Part shown: piece after piece, positions 55,060-64,000 of the stretch
Layout of the letters: each line of letters begins with the position of its first letter
How positions within the stretch are numbered: the first letter of the stretch is position 1
Source of the DNA: Arabidopsis thaliana
Taxonomy: Eukaryota > Streptophyta > Magnoliopsida > Brassicales > Brassicaceae
Reading direction: 5' to 3'
DNA length: 64,000 bases
NCBI RefSeq assembly: GCF_000001735.4
Contig: NC_003075.7
Location: 1,799,001-1,863,000 of the forward strand
Program-made: the position numbers and the translations under genes
Notes under the pieces: generated by a model
What the model was told of the DNA's origin: nothing
Seen by the model: only the letters and a program-made list of their open reading frames with translations
The model's database searches: none

Positions 55060-56417
55060 TAAGAGGGATGAATACCATTTCATTCAACTTTTTTGATTCA
55101 ATTTCCTTTATGTACTATCTTTTTATTTTCAATTTTTACATTTTTATTCATATTATTTCAATAAAAGAATAATTCATGTTTTACTTATGCTCTAAATACC
55201 TTTGATTCCAGAAGACTTCTCGCCATCGTTCTCTCTTTCTTTTACCTACATATATAGAATAAACTTTAATATATAAAATAAATAAGTCAAATTTGTGTTA
55301 ATAAATGAAACATGCTTTAATAATATAATTTAATGCTTAACATACAATCTATGACAAATAAGAATCAAAAATATTAACTAATTATCCAAGATATTTCATA
55401 ACCAATTTACTTGTAGCATCTATATTTATAAATATCAATTTTCATACTTAATTTTCTATTCCTCACAGCATAGTTTCTTATTGAAGATTTATAGTTGATA
55501 TTTAGTTATTAATTATGAAACTCAGTATCTTATCTAGCTTTGGTAAATTCATAGTACAAATATTTACTTAACATATTCATATAACTTCCTCGTTTCTAAT
55601 TATGTTTATCAAATTCAAACTACGTTATTATTCCATGTTATATAGCGTAGTGTTCATACAGAAAATAGCACATCAATCTATGATTCATATAGGATACATG
55701 TTATACTCAAAACTATCTTCAAAACCCAATACTAAAACATGCAATTTAAAAAAGTCTGAATAAATTTGATAAACAGATGACACTTATATAATTTACTTCA
55801 AAACTCAAATTCAAACATGAAAATTAAACGCAAAGAAGTTTGAATATATTTGGAAGCTTACTTTTGTCTTTACGACAAATTGATTACAGAGGTCACTAAA
55901 TATGATTTTCGGGTCTCCATTGCACAACTTGAAATTCGATTCACCTCTTAATTGAAATCCCGATTGACTTATCTAAATGATCGATAGTTGGGCATATTGA
56001 GTAGCCGATTGAGATTGTGAATCATAAATCCAGCTGTATGAATAAAACCAATTAGCTGTTCCATGTGTGTACTACATATCTCCATAAAACGATTGAAAAC
56101 GAAATTGATCGAATCAAATTATAAAAAATCAGATCGGAGGAAAATAAACTCTTACCTAATACTTGAATCAAATTGTGTAGCACAAAGTATTGAATTGTAA
56201 CATGAGCTACATGGTTGTTAACGGATGTTGAAGAATTGCTCTCTGAAATTGATTAATCGATGTCGGGAAGCCTAGAAGTGAAGACAATTGGTTTTGAAAA
56301 AAAATTGTTGACTTCCCGAATGAAAATGACAGATTCAAAAATGGGCATAAATATGGGCTTTTCCAAAACTCGGTATTATACTGGACCTTTTTTTTTGTTT
56401 GTTGGGTGTACATGATA
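55060..56417. other. AT-rich stretch without gene
   Basis: No credible frame, terminal repeat or RNA gene found in about 1.35 kb. Confidence 0.5.
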
Positions 56418-56574
56418 TCTTATTATATAAAGTACGGTTTTGAAAGTTACTAACTCAGGAGATCATGACATTTATATAAAAAGTACGGTAATATCATGCC
56501 TTATTGCTTACCTTTTTTAGATGATAAGCATAATTTTTAGATACATAATTAAATGTAAACAACAACGAAGAATA
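56418..56574 (+). mobile_element. Helitron-like 5' terminus, interrupted by the LINE
   Basis: Starts TCTTATTATATAAAGTACGG after an A, continues TTTTGAAAGTTACTAACTCA and a GATCATGAC stretch. The same start in inverse orientation lies at about 63002-63054 and a rearranged copy at 63820-63960. An initial TC after A and shared AT-rich starts are as expected for ATREP-type non-autonomous Helitrons. The LINE inserted 157 bases in. Confidence 0.4.
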
Positions 56575-56716
56575 TATATCTTTTGGGTTTATATAAGGTT
56601 GACCGTTGACTTCTCTCCCAAAAAGGTGAAAAGTGGTTTCTTTCACGGACAATCTCCAGCGTCTCCAACGGCGCCGGGCCCTCTCTTCGTCCCTCTCTTC
56701 AGGCCCTCCCTTCCTC

Positions 56717-58324
56717 ATGGGGAAGCAAAAGCGCCGCAAAGGCTCCCTAGCCCCGGACCCGTCCCCCCCTCGTAGTGTTGGTTCCTCTTCGCTCGCTTCT
56801 GTCTCTTCAGTTGCTTTGCCGATCTCTCAGATCCAGCCGTCTGCAACTCTCCCAGATGCCCAAGCTGCCGTCCCTCAGACAGCCTTGGCCATTCCTTCTC
56901 CTCCTGTTCCTAGATCTGGCTCAGATCTGGAAACTTTGCCTATAATCGATGTGACCTCAGCGGTTACCCCTGTACCGGCTGGAGCTCCTTCTGCGGCTAC
57001 CTCTGTTCCAGCGGTAGCTCCATCAGTACCTTGTGAAGTGACTCCCTCTCGGGGTCCGAGTCCTTCTCCTGCTACTGCGCCAGCTACACCCGTCAAGGTT
57101 GTTGTGGCAGACCCAGTAAACAAGCCTGAATCTAACACAGCTGAGGTTGACAGCTGGTGTGATATCTTCAAAGGAACTTCTAAACGGCTTCAAAAGCAAG
57201 GCACGGCTTTTCACACTTCCTTCTGGAGAGGCCTGTGTCAAGATTCCTGATTCGATTATCGAAAAGCATAAGAAATCTTGGGAGTCTTTTATCCTGGGTC
57301 AATTCTATTCGGATCCCCCTGCTCAAGGCACCATCCACACAATTGTTAATGGAATTTGGAGCAAGCAATTCCGGGTATCACTGTCTCAAGAATGGAGGGT
57401 AATGCCTTCCTTTTTTGCATCCCCAACGTCCAAACCAGAACTCGTGTCCTCAGCCAGCGTCTTTGGCAGATCGACGGACAGACTATGTTTGTTGCAAAGT
57501 GGGAGCCCGGTCTTACTCCTGTGAAGCCGGAGTTGACTACTGCCCCGATTTGGCTTGAACTGAGGCACGTTCCTTTTCAATTCTTTAATGACAATGGCCT
57601 TGAGCACATTGCTAGTTTGGTTGGCGAGCCCAAATTCCTCCATCCTAGTACTGCCAACAAGACTAACCTTGAAGTGGCAAGGGTCTTCACTATAATTGAT
57701 CCGAGGAAACCTCTTCCGGAAGCAGTCAATGTTCACTTTGCTTCAGGAGATATTAGGCGGATCGAGGTCTCGAGCCCTTGGATGCCGCCAGTCTGTGCTC
57801 ACTGTAAGGAGGTTGGCCACAGCTTGAGGAAATGTAAGGTGGCTCCTATCACCTGCAAGGCTTGCAACTCCACTTTGCACCTAGCTGATGCTTGTCCCCG
57901 TGACCAGCCCCAAGGGGTCAAAAAGAGGCATAGGCGCAGGCGCTCCAAAACCCCTAAGCCAGTTGTCGAGGAAGGCGATTGGAATACTGTTGCCCCCCGT
58001 AACAGGCGCTCAACTAGGAGTAGCGTTGTCCTGACCATTGGCCCGCCTCTTTCGGTCCCAGACGCCAATGCCGCTGCTATGGCTGGCTCTAGTAAGGAAG
58101 CCCAGAGGCCCAATCCTATCACGGGTAAAGCTGCTTCCTTTAAAGGCAAAGGGAAAAGTATTGTCGTGGCTAAGAGTACCACAGTCTCAGAGGCGGACTA
58201 TGATTCTTCTGATGTACCTTCTGACGATGTGGATAGTGATCTGGAAAATGAGGAGCAATTCACAGAGGTGTTGTCTAAGCGACAGCAGCGAAGTGCGAGG
58301 GGCAAAGGCCCCAAATCACACTGA
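56717..58324 (+). pseudogene. LINE ORF1, RNA-binding protein with two compensating frameshifts
   Basis: Nucleic-acid chaperone of the L1 ribonucleoprotein. ATG 56717 (MGKQKRRKG), a Pro/Ala/Ser-rich N-terminus, then WCDIFKGTSKRLQKQGTAF. One extra T near 57210 shifts reading to the frame with FTLPSGEACVKIPDSI and ILGQFYSDPPAQGTIH; one missing base near 57376 restores the first frame at ITVSRMEGNAFLFCIPNV. The DUF4283-like fold continues (QTMFVAKWEPG, PIWLELRHVPFQFF), then two CCHC knuckles (CAHCKEVGHSLRKC and CKACNSTLHLADAC) and a basic/acidic tail to the stop at 58322-58324. Only about 170 bases are out of frame. Confidence 0.85.
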
Positions 58325-58329
58325 TTTTT

Positions 58330-61300
58330 ATGTCGATAGACATCTTTTGTTGGAACGTCCGCGGTTTTAATTCTTCCTCTCACCGCAGCGGTTTTAAGAA
58401 GTGGTATAGAAGTAGAAAACCTCTTCTCGGGAGCCTCTTGGAGACTCATGTTCGGCTTCCAAAGCAGCAGAAGTTTTTGAATGCTTTGATGCATGGGTGG
58501 CTTTTTGATAATAACTATGACTTCTCGGTTTTGGGTAAGATTTGGCTTCTTTGGCATCCAAGTGTTAAAGTTAGTATTCTCTTTAAATCGCTGCAGATGA
58601 TCTGTTGCGAGGTTCAGATGCCTAACTGTTCTGACACTATGGTGCTCTCTTTTGTTTATGCTTCGACGGATGAAGTGACTAGACAGATTCTTTGGAACGA
58701 AATTGTGGACTTCTCTAATGATCCCTGTGTCATTGATAAGCCTTGGACAGTCTTGGGTGATTTTAACCAGATTCTTCATCCAAGTGAGCACTCTACTTCT
58801 GATGGGTTCAATGTGGATAGGCCTACCAGGATCTTCAGGGAAACAATTCTCCTTGCCTCTCTGACCGATCTAAGCTTCAGAGGTAACACATTCACTTGGT
58901 GGAACAAAAGAAGTAGGGCTCCTGTTGCCAAGAAGCTGGATCGCATTTTGGTCAATGATAAGTGGACAACCACCTTCCCCTCTTCTCTTGGATTATTTGG
59001 TGAGCCAGACTTTTCTGATCACTCCTCTTGTGAGTTAAGCCTGATGTCTGCCTCTCCTAGGTCAAAGAAGCCTTTCAGGTTCAACAACTTTCTTCTGAAG
59101 GATGAGAACTTCCTTTCCCTTATTTGTCTCAAGTGGTTTTCCACTAGCGTCACGGGTTCTGCCATGTATCGTGTCTCTGTTAAGTTGAAGGCTTTAAAGA
59201 AAGTTATCAGAGATTTCAGCAGAGATAATTATTCTGATATAGAGAAAAGAACTAAGGAGGCCCATGACGCCTTGTTGCTTGCTCAGAGTGTTCTTTTAGC
59301 TTCCCCATGCCCCTCTAATGCTGCGATTGAAGCAGAGACTCAGAGAAAGTGGCGTATCCTGGCTGAAGCTGAAGCTAGTTTCTTCTACCAAAGGTCAAGA
59401 GTGAACTGGTTGCGTGAGGGTGACATGAACTCTTCATATTTTCACAAGATGGCCTCTGCTAGGCAGTCCCTAAACCACATTCATTTTCTCTCTGACCCCG
59501 TTGGTGATCGCATTGAGGGCCAGCAGAATCTGGAGAATCATTGTGTTGAGTATTTTCAGAGCAATTTGGGAAGTGAACAGGGCCTACCTCTCTTTGAGCA
59601 AGCTGACATCAGCAATCTTCTGAGCTATCGCTGCTCTCCTGCGCAGCAAGTCTCGCTAGATACTCCCTTTTCCTCTGAGCAGATTAAGAATGCTTTCTTT
59701 TCCTTGCCTAGGAACAAAGCCAGCGGTCCTGATGGCTTCTCCCCTGAGTTCTTTTGTGCTTGCTGGCCTATCATTGGTGGTGAGGTCACCGAAGCTATCC
59801 ATGAATTCTTTACCTCGGGGAAGCTTCTGAAGCAATGGAATGCCACTAATCTGGTCCTCATCCCCAAGATTACAAATGCTTCCTCCATGTCGGATTTCAG
59901 ACCCATCTCCTGCCTCAATACTGTCTACAAAGTCATATCCAAGCTCTTGACAGATAGGCTGAAGGATTTCTTACCTGCTGCAATCAGCCACTCTCAATCT
60001 GCTTTTATGCCAGGTCGCTTGTTCTTGGAAAATGTGCTGCTTGCGACTGAGTTGGTTCATGGTTACAATAAAAAGAACATTGCGCCGAGTTCTATGCTTA
60101 AGGTTGATCTCAGGAAAGCCTTTGACTCCGTGCGCTGGGACTTCATTGTTTCAGCTCTTCGTGCTTTGAATGTTCCAGAAAAGTTCACATGTTGGATTTT
60201 GGAATGCTTATCCACTGCTAGCTTCTCTGTGATTCTTAATGGCCACTCAGCGGGTCATTTCTGGAGTTCAAAGGGACTTAGACAAGGTGACCCCATGTCT
60301 CCTTACTTGTTCGTTTTGGCAATGGAAGTTTTCTCTGGGCTGCTCCAATCTCGCTACACTTCAGGTTACATCGCTTATCACCCTAAAACCTCCCAGTTGG
60401 AAATCTCTCACCTAATGTTTGCAGATGATGTGATGATTTTCTTTGATGGAAAGAGTTCGTCTCTTCATGGCATTGTTGAATCCCTAGAAGACTTTGCGGG
60501 TTGGTCTGGTCTTCTCATGAACACAAACAAGACGCAGCTTTATCACGCAGGTTTGAGCCAATCTGAATCCGATTCCATGGCTAGTTATGGATTCAAGCTT
60601 GGGTCTCTTCCTGTTAGATACCTGGGATTGCCTTTAATGAGCCGGAAGTTGACTATTGCTGAGTATGCTCCTCTCATTGAAAAGATTACTGCCAGATTTA
60701 ACTCTTGGGTTGTGCGTCTCTTGTCGTTTGCGGGCCGGGTCCAGCTTTTAGCTTCTGTGATCTCTGGAATTGTCAACTTCTGGATCTCTTCCTTCATTCT
60801 TCCTCTGGGGTGTATCAAAAAAATTGAGTCCCTTTGCTCTCGCTTCTTATGGTCTAGCAGGATTGATAAGAAAGGTATCGCCAAAGTTGCTTGGTCTCAG
60901 GTCTGCTTACCCAAAGCTGAAGGGGGGATTGGTTTAAGAAGGTTTGCTGTCTCAAACAGAACCTTGTACTTGAGAATGATTTGGCTGCTGTTCTCGAATA
61001 GCGGCTCTCTGTGGGTTGCCTGGCACAAGCAGCATAGCCTCGGCAAATCAACGAGCTTTTGGAACCAGCCCGAGAAGCCACATGACTCCTGGAATTGGAA
61101 GTGCCTCCTTCGCCTTAGAGTGGTGGCTGAGCGGTTTATTAGGTGCAATGTTGGAAACGGGAGAGATGCTAGCTTCTGGTTTGATAACTGGACGCCTTTT
61201 GGCCCACTAATCAAGTTTCTGGGCAATGAGGGTCCTAGAGACTTAAGAGTGCACTTAAATGCAAAAATCAGTGATGTGTGCACCTCCGAGGGCTGGAGCA

Positions 61301-61971
61301 TTGCTGACCCGCGCTCTGATCAAGCTCTCAGCCTTCATACGCATCTCACTAACATCTCTATGCCTAGTGATGCGCAGGACTTGGATTCTTATGATTGGGT
61401 GGTGGACAACAAGGTCTGTCAAGGCTTCTCTGCTGCTGCTACTTGGTCTGCTCTCAGGCCTAGTTCAGCTCCGGTGCCTTGGGCGAGAGCTGTGTGGTTT
61501 AAAGGAGCCACTCCGAAGCATGCTTTCCATCTGTGGACGGCTCACCTCGACCGCCTGCCCACTAAAGTAAGGCTTGCGAGTTGGGGTATGCAGATTGACA
61601 CAACATGTGGCCTCTGCTCCTTGCATCCGGAGACCCGAGACCACTTGTTCCTTTCTTGCGATTTTGCAAACTTCCTATGGTTTACTGTGAGCTCGAGACT
61701 GGGTGTGCCTCCCATCAACCTTGCTTCGTGGCAGCACCTTGTTGACTGGCTCTGCGGCGGCTCCATTCGTTCACCAACCACTTTGCGTAAGCTTGTGGCG
61801 CACTCTGTCATCTATGCTATTTGGAAGCAAAGGAACAACCTGCACCACAACCATGTCTATGTGCTGCCTTCAGTCATCTTCAAGGAAATCGACAAAGAAA
61901 TTAAGAACTCTATCACTGCTAGACGCCACAAAAAGCGTTTCAGGCCGCTGATGCAGCTTTGGCTTCTCTGA
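58330..61971 (+). CDS. LINE ORF2: AP endonuclease and reverse transcriptase
   Basis: A single 1213-codon frame starting MSIDIFCWNVRGFN five bases after ORF1. The endonuclease domain (about residues 1-235) has CWNVRGFN, LLETHV, VLGDFNQIL and FSDHSSCELS. The RT domain (about 460-760) has RNKASGPDGFSPEFF, LIPKI, DFRPISCLNTVYKVISK, QSAFMPGR, LKVDLRKAFDSVRWDFI, GLRQGDPMSPYLFVLAMEVF and the catalytic FADDVMIFF at about residue 697. A zinc-binding zf-RVT domain lies near 1055-1140 (WFKGATPKHAFHLW, CGLCSLHPETRDHLFLSC). All catalytic residues I can judge are present, so it could still be active. Length is typical for plant L1 elements without RNase H. Confidence 0.94.
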   Translation: MSIDIFCWNVRGFNSSSHRSGFKKWYRSRKPLLGSLLETHVRLPKQQKFLNALMHGWLFDNNYDFSVLGKIWLLWHPSVKVSILFKSLQMICCEVQMPNCSDTMVLSFVYASTDEVTRQILWNEIVDFSNDPCVIDKPWTVLGDFNQILHPSEHSTSDGFNVDRPTRIFRETILLASLTDLSFRGNTFTWWNKRSRAPVAKKLDRILVNDKWTTTFPSSLGLFGEPDFSDHSSCELSLMSASPRSKKPFRFNNFLLKDENFLSLICLKWFSTSVTGSAMYRVSVKLKALKKVIRDFSRDNYSDIEKRTKEAHDALLLAQSVLLASPCPSNAAIEAETQRKWRILAEAEASFFYQRSRVNWLREGDMNSSYFHKMASARQSLNHIHFLSDPVGDRIEGQQNLENHCVEYFQSNLGSEQGLPLFEQADISNLLSYRCSPAQQVSLDTPFSSEQIKNAFFSLPRNKASGPDGFSPEFFCACWPIIGGEVTEAIHEFFTSGKLLKQWNATNLVLIPKITNASSMSDFRPISCLNTVYKVISKLLTDRLKDFLPAAISHSQSAFMPGRLFLENVLLATELVHGYNKKNIAPSSMLKVDLRKAFDSVRWDFIVSALRALNVPEKFTCWILECLSTASFSVILNGHSAGHFWSSKGLRQGDPMSPYLFVLAMEVFSGLLQSRYTSGYIAYHPKTSQLEISHLMFADDVMIFFDGKSSSLHGIVESLEDFAGWSGLLMNTNKTQLYHAGLSQSESDSMASYGFKLGSLPVRYLGLPLMSRKLTIAEYAPLIEKITARFNSWVVRLLSFAGRVQLLASVISGIVNFWISSFILPLGCIKKIESLCSRFLWSSRIDKKGIAKVAWSQVCLPKAEGGIGLRRFAVSNRTLYLRMIWLLFSNSGSLWVAWHKQHSLGKSTSFWNQPEKPHDSWNWKCLLRLRVVAERFIRCNVGNGRDASFWFDNWTPFGPLIKFLGNEGPRDLRVHLNAKISDVCTSEGWSIADPRSDQALSLHTHLTNISMPSDAQDLDSYDWVVDNKVCQGFSAAATWSALRPSSAPVPWARAVWFKGATPKHAFHLWTAHLDRLPTKVRLASWGMQIDTTCGLCSLHPETRDHLFLSCDFANFLWFTVSSRLGVPPINLASWQHLVDWLCGGSIRSPTTLRKLVAHSVIYAIWKQRNNLHHNHVYVLPSVIFKEIDKEIKNSITARRHKKRFRPLMQLWLL

Positions 61972-62098
61972 TTCTGTCTGGTCCAATTTGTTGTATTGCT
62001 TTCTTGTTTTTTTTTTTTTGCCAAGATACCAATTTTAGGTTTGCACCCATTGTAAAGCCACCCATTTCATTAATATGATATTTGCAGTTTAGCAAAAA
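61972..62098 (+). other. LINE 3' UTR and terminal A run
   Basis: About 125 bases with a T-rich run at 62008-62021 and ending TTTAGCAAAAA; the last A bases merge with the target duplication, so the exact tail length (5-7) is ambiguous. Confidence 0.75.
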
Positions 62099-62112
62099 AA
62101 CAACGAAGAATA

Positions 62113-64000
62113 ATTTTTCTAATGCATGCATTGTACAATAATACTCTAATAGCAATGTGTCTGGTCATGCACGTCTAAAGTAGAAAATAAATTTGACAGT
62201 GTATGTGTTATAGTCACAGCCCAGAAAGAAGTTTACGTACCAATAGACCCTCTGCGTATAAGAGCTTCCCGTTAGTTGCTAGCAATTCAAGACCGAAGCC
62301 ATCAATATTGATTTTGAGGTTTATTTGTTTTGTGAGAAAAAATAAGAGATTATTTCTTTGTTATATAGAGGTGGATGTTTACCTTTTTTTTTTCTTTTGT
62401 AGATTTATGTATATACTCCTTTTTCTTCTATATTTGATAATTAATTGTAATATTCCCCTTTTCTAATATTTGGTCATATGAATTAGGGCTAGCGAAGTAT
62501 AGACAACGGTGAGTTACGTTTTAACCAAAAGGAAAGTGTCTTTTCCACATATGCTCTTTCTCCAACAGATTGAAAGACAAAATTGGGGTTTAATGAGTTT
62601 GAATTACTAATTCCTTTTTTAATTTTTATTTTTATCTAATAAGATACATATAGTTTTTGTATAATTATCTTATTTAGTTTTTCCAAAAAAAACGTGTACT
62701 TTTAAGGACAAAGTAATCACTTTTCCTTTCTTCTATAATTGATGTAATTTAAAGAATTATCAAAGTTTATGGTGAAAATTTCATGAGCAAAAAGTATAAG
62801 GGGAAAAGCTGAGAATGCAATTAGTTTATGGCTATAAAATCAGCCAACCCTTTAAATATTATATAATTATCTTCTTTTTTTGAAACATATTTCCATTAAA
62901 TGTTGAACTTTTAATGAGAAAGTAGTTTCCATATAATGTTTTTCTGAATATATTTTATTTGACACATGTCAAAATCTGAGATTGATAAGACTACCACGTG
63001 TCATAATCTAGTGAGTTAGTAACTTTTGAAACCGTACTTTATATAATAAGGGAAAATACGAATTGGCTACCACTCATACCTTTTTTTATTTTCTCTACTA
63101 TAATTAAGTTGACTTTTCTTTGTCAATCCCAATTAATTTATCTTTGGATCATAAACTAAATATTATCATTTTTACCAAATATGAAACAATTAGTAGAAAG
63201 ATGCAAAAAGTGGAGAGATGCGACTCCCTCGTGTTCCAAGACCTTGACTATTAGTATAGTTTGTTCATATACCATATGACCTAGAATATATGTTATCAGA
63301 AAAATAAATATTTAAGGGGGACAAATATCAATTGTCGAATCAAGAAGTCGTGAAAAAGCAGTGAAACAATTTGATGGGAGAGAAAAAAGAAGAACAAAAA
63401 ATCAAATAATTATATTTTAGCACTAATTTCTCATGCCGGTAAACCTTAAAGTAATCAAAGTAATCAATCTTGGTATATAAATGTTTGTGCCATACATAAT
63501 CAAAGTTATCAATCTTGTACCCCAATTTATGGTTGTAAAAACTCTTATAACATGCTAAAATCTTATCATACAGAACTAAAAGCTCCTAACATTAGGAGAT
63601 TGAAGCAAATGAATAATTGAAGAGAGAATCAGAAAATGTAAAGTGTGGAAAGACGAGAGAGATTCTACGAGCACCACATATTCGTATTATTATTCTACCA
63701 TCGTTTCAAGACATGAAAGAAAGCAAAAAAACAAAAGAGAAAAAAACAAAAAAAATCAGACAATATATTGGAGGACCCTAGAAAACAATATACCACCAAA
63801 ACAACGACTCTTGAAATAAGGTTTATATAAAATAAGTTACTAACTCAAACTCAGGAGATCATGATATTTATATAAAATAAAGTTTTGAAAGTTACTTAAG
63901 ATACGGTTTTGAAAATTACTCACTAACAAGATCATAATATGTGACAAGTCTAACAATAAGATGTTTATATGTGTCATTAAAGACTTAATATTTTTATTCT
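62113..64000. other. AT-rich stretch with Helitron-like ends, no gene seen
   Basis: No convincing coding region; the small frames are AT-rich and featureless. At 63002-63054, read on the minus strand, TCCCTTATTATATAAAGTAC continues as ACGGTTTCAAAAGTTACTAA, close to the start at 56418. At 63820-63960 the same words (GTTACTAACTC, GGAGATCATGATATTTATAT, ACGGTTTTGAAAA) recur on the plus strand in scrambled order. Confidence 0.5.

Larger units (their letters stand above)
56575..62098 (+). mobile_element. Full-length L1-clade LINE
   Basis: About 5.5 kb with a short 5' UTR (142 bases), ORF1, ORF2, a 3' UTR and a terminal A run, flanked by a 14-base duplication AACAACGAAGAATA (56561-56574 and 62099-62112). 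Direct duplication, A-tail and near-complete coding sequences indicate a recent insertion by target-primed reverse transcription. Confidence 0.93.

Noticed and set aside
62203-62466. Plus-strand 87-codon frame
   Set aside because: Ends in low-complexity Phe/Leu-rich sequence from T runs; no supporting feature.
1-64000. tRNA, rRNA or centromeric satellite sequences
   Set aside because: No cloverleaf, rRNA-like stretch or 170-180-bp tandem satellite was seen on reading; a tRNA scan was not possible.

Overview
The window is plant nuclear DNA made almost entirely of transposable elements; I see no intact host housekeeping gene, tRNA or rRNA. The element types point to a Brassicaceae genome, probably a pericentromeric or other heterochromatic region of Arabidopsis or a close relative: Athila Ty3/gypsy elements, a VANDAL-type Mutator transposase, an En/Spm (CACTA) element with CACTACAAGAAAAC termini, an L1-clade LINE, Helitron helicase pieces, and GT-AG introns. 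The species cannot be fixed from the sequence alone.

Layout. 1-5763: 3' part of a chromovirus-like Ty3/gypsy element (decayed RT, RNase H, integrase) with a long 3' LTR region holding two related promoter blocks. 5764-13997: Athila copy 1 (+), 5'-truncated, with gag remnant, protease, an Athila ORF1-type gene and one LTR. 14009-21379: a VANDAL-type MULE transposase gene (+), split at 15107 by a minus-strand gypsy element (15107-20323). That element's 3' LTR carries a hAT-like element (15777-16693) and is joined to an Athila LTR fragment (16747-17882). 21700-25885: decayed minus-strand genes (F-box/TPR-like, an unknown gene, an RPA-like gene) and a Harbinger-type MITE. 25886-36645: Athila copy 2 (-) with gag, protease, ORF1-type gene and both LTRs; one LTR holds a second MITE. 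36646-39259 and 47904-49030: a DUF287/DUF1985-type gene and a GRF zinc-finger remnant, split by an 8.6-kb CACTA element (39260-47903) that looks intact. 49780-55060: a second RPA-like gene, another F-box-like remnant, a Ulp1 protease pseudogene and two Helitron helicase fragments. 56418-64000: Helitron-like termini around a full-length LINE (56575-62098), then AT-rich DNA.

How the parts relate. The nesting gives relative ages. The MULE, RPA-like and DUF287-type genes form an old decayed layer. Gypsy, Athila and hAT insertions came later, with LTR pairs differing by roughly 4% where I compared them by eye. The CACTA element and the LINE are youngest: the two CACTA gene models keep frame through all exons, and LINE ORF2 is one 1213-codon frame. 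Of the premature stops I could compare with a related sequence, most fit C-to-T change at methylated DNA (TGG to TAG or TGA, CGA to TGA). The strongest candidate for an unusual system is the DUF287-type gene beside a cluster of RTAATACTR/YAGTATTAY 9-mers, which resembles the VANC anti-silencing module of VANDAL transposons. Other notable points are a conserved second polypurine tract in both Athila copies, and an internal repeat block between the two CACTA genes.
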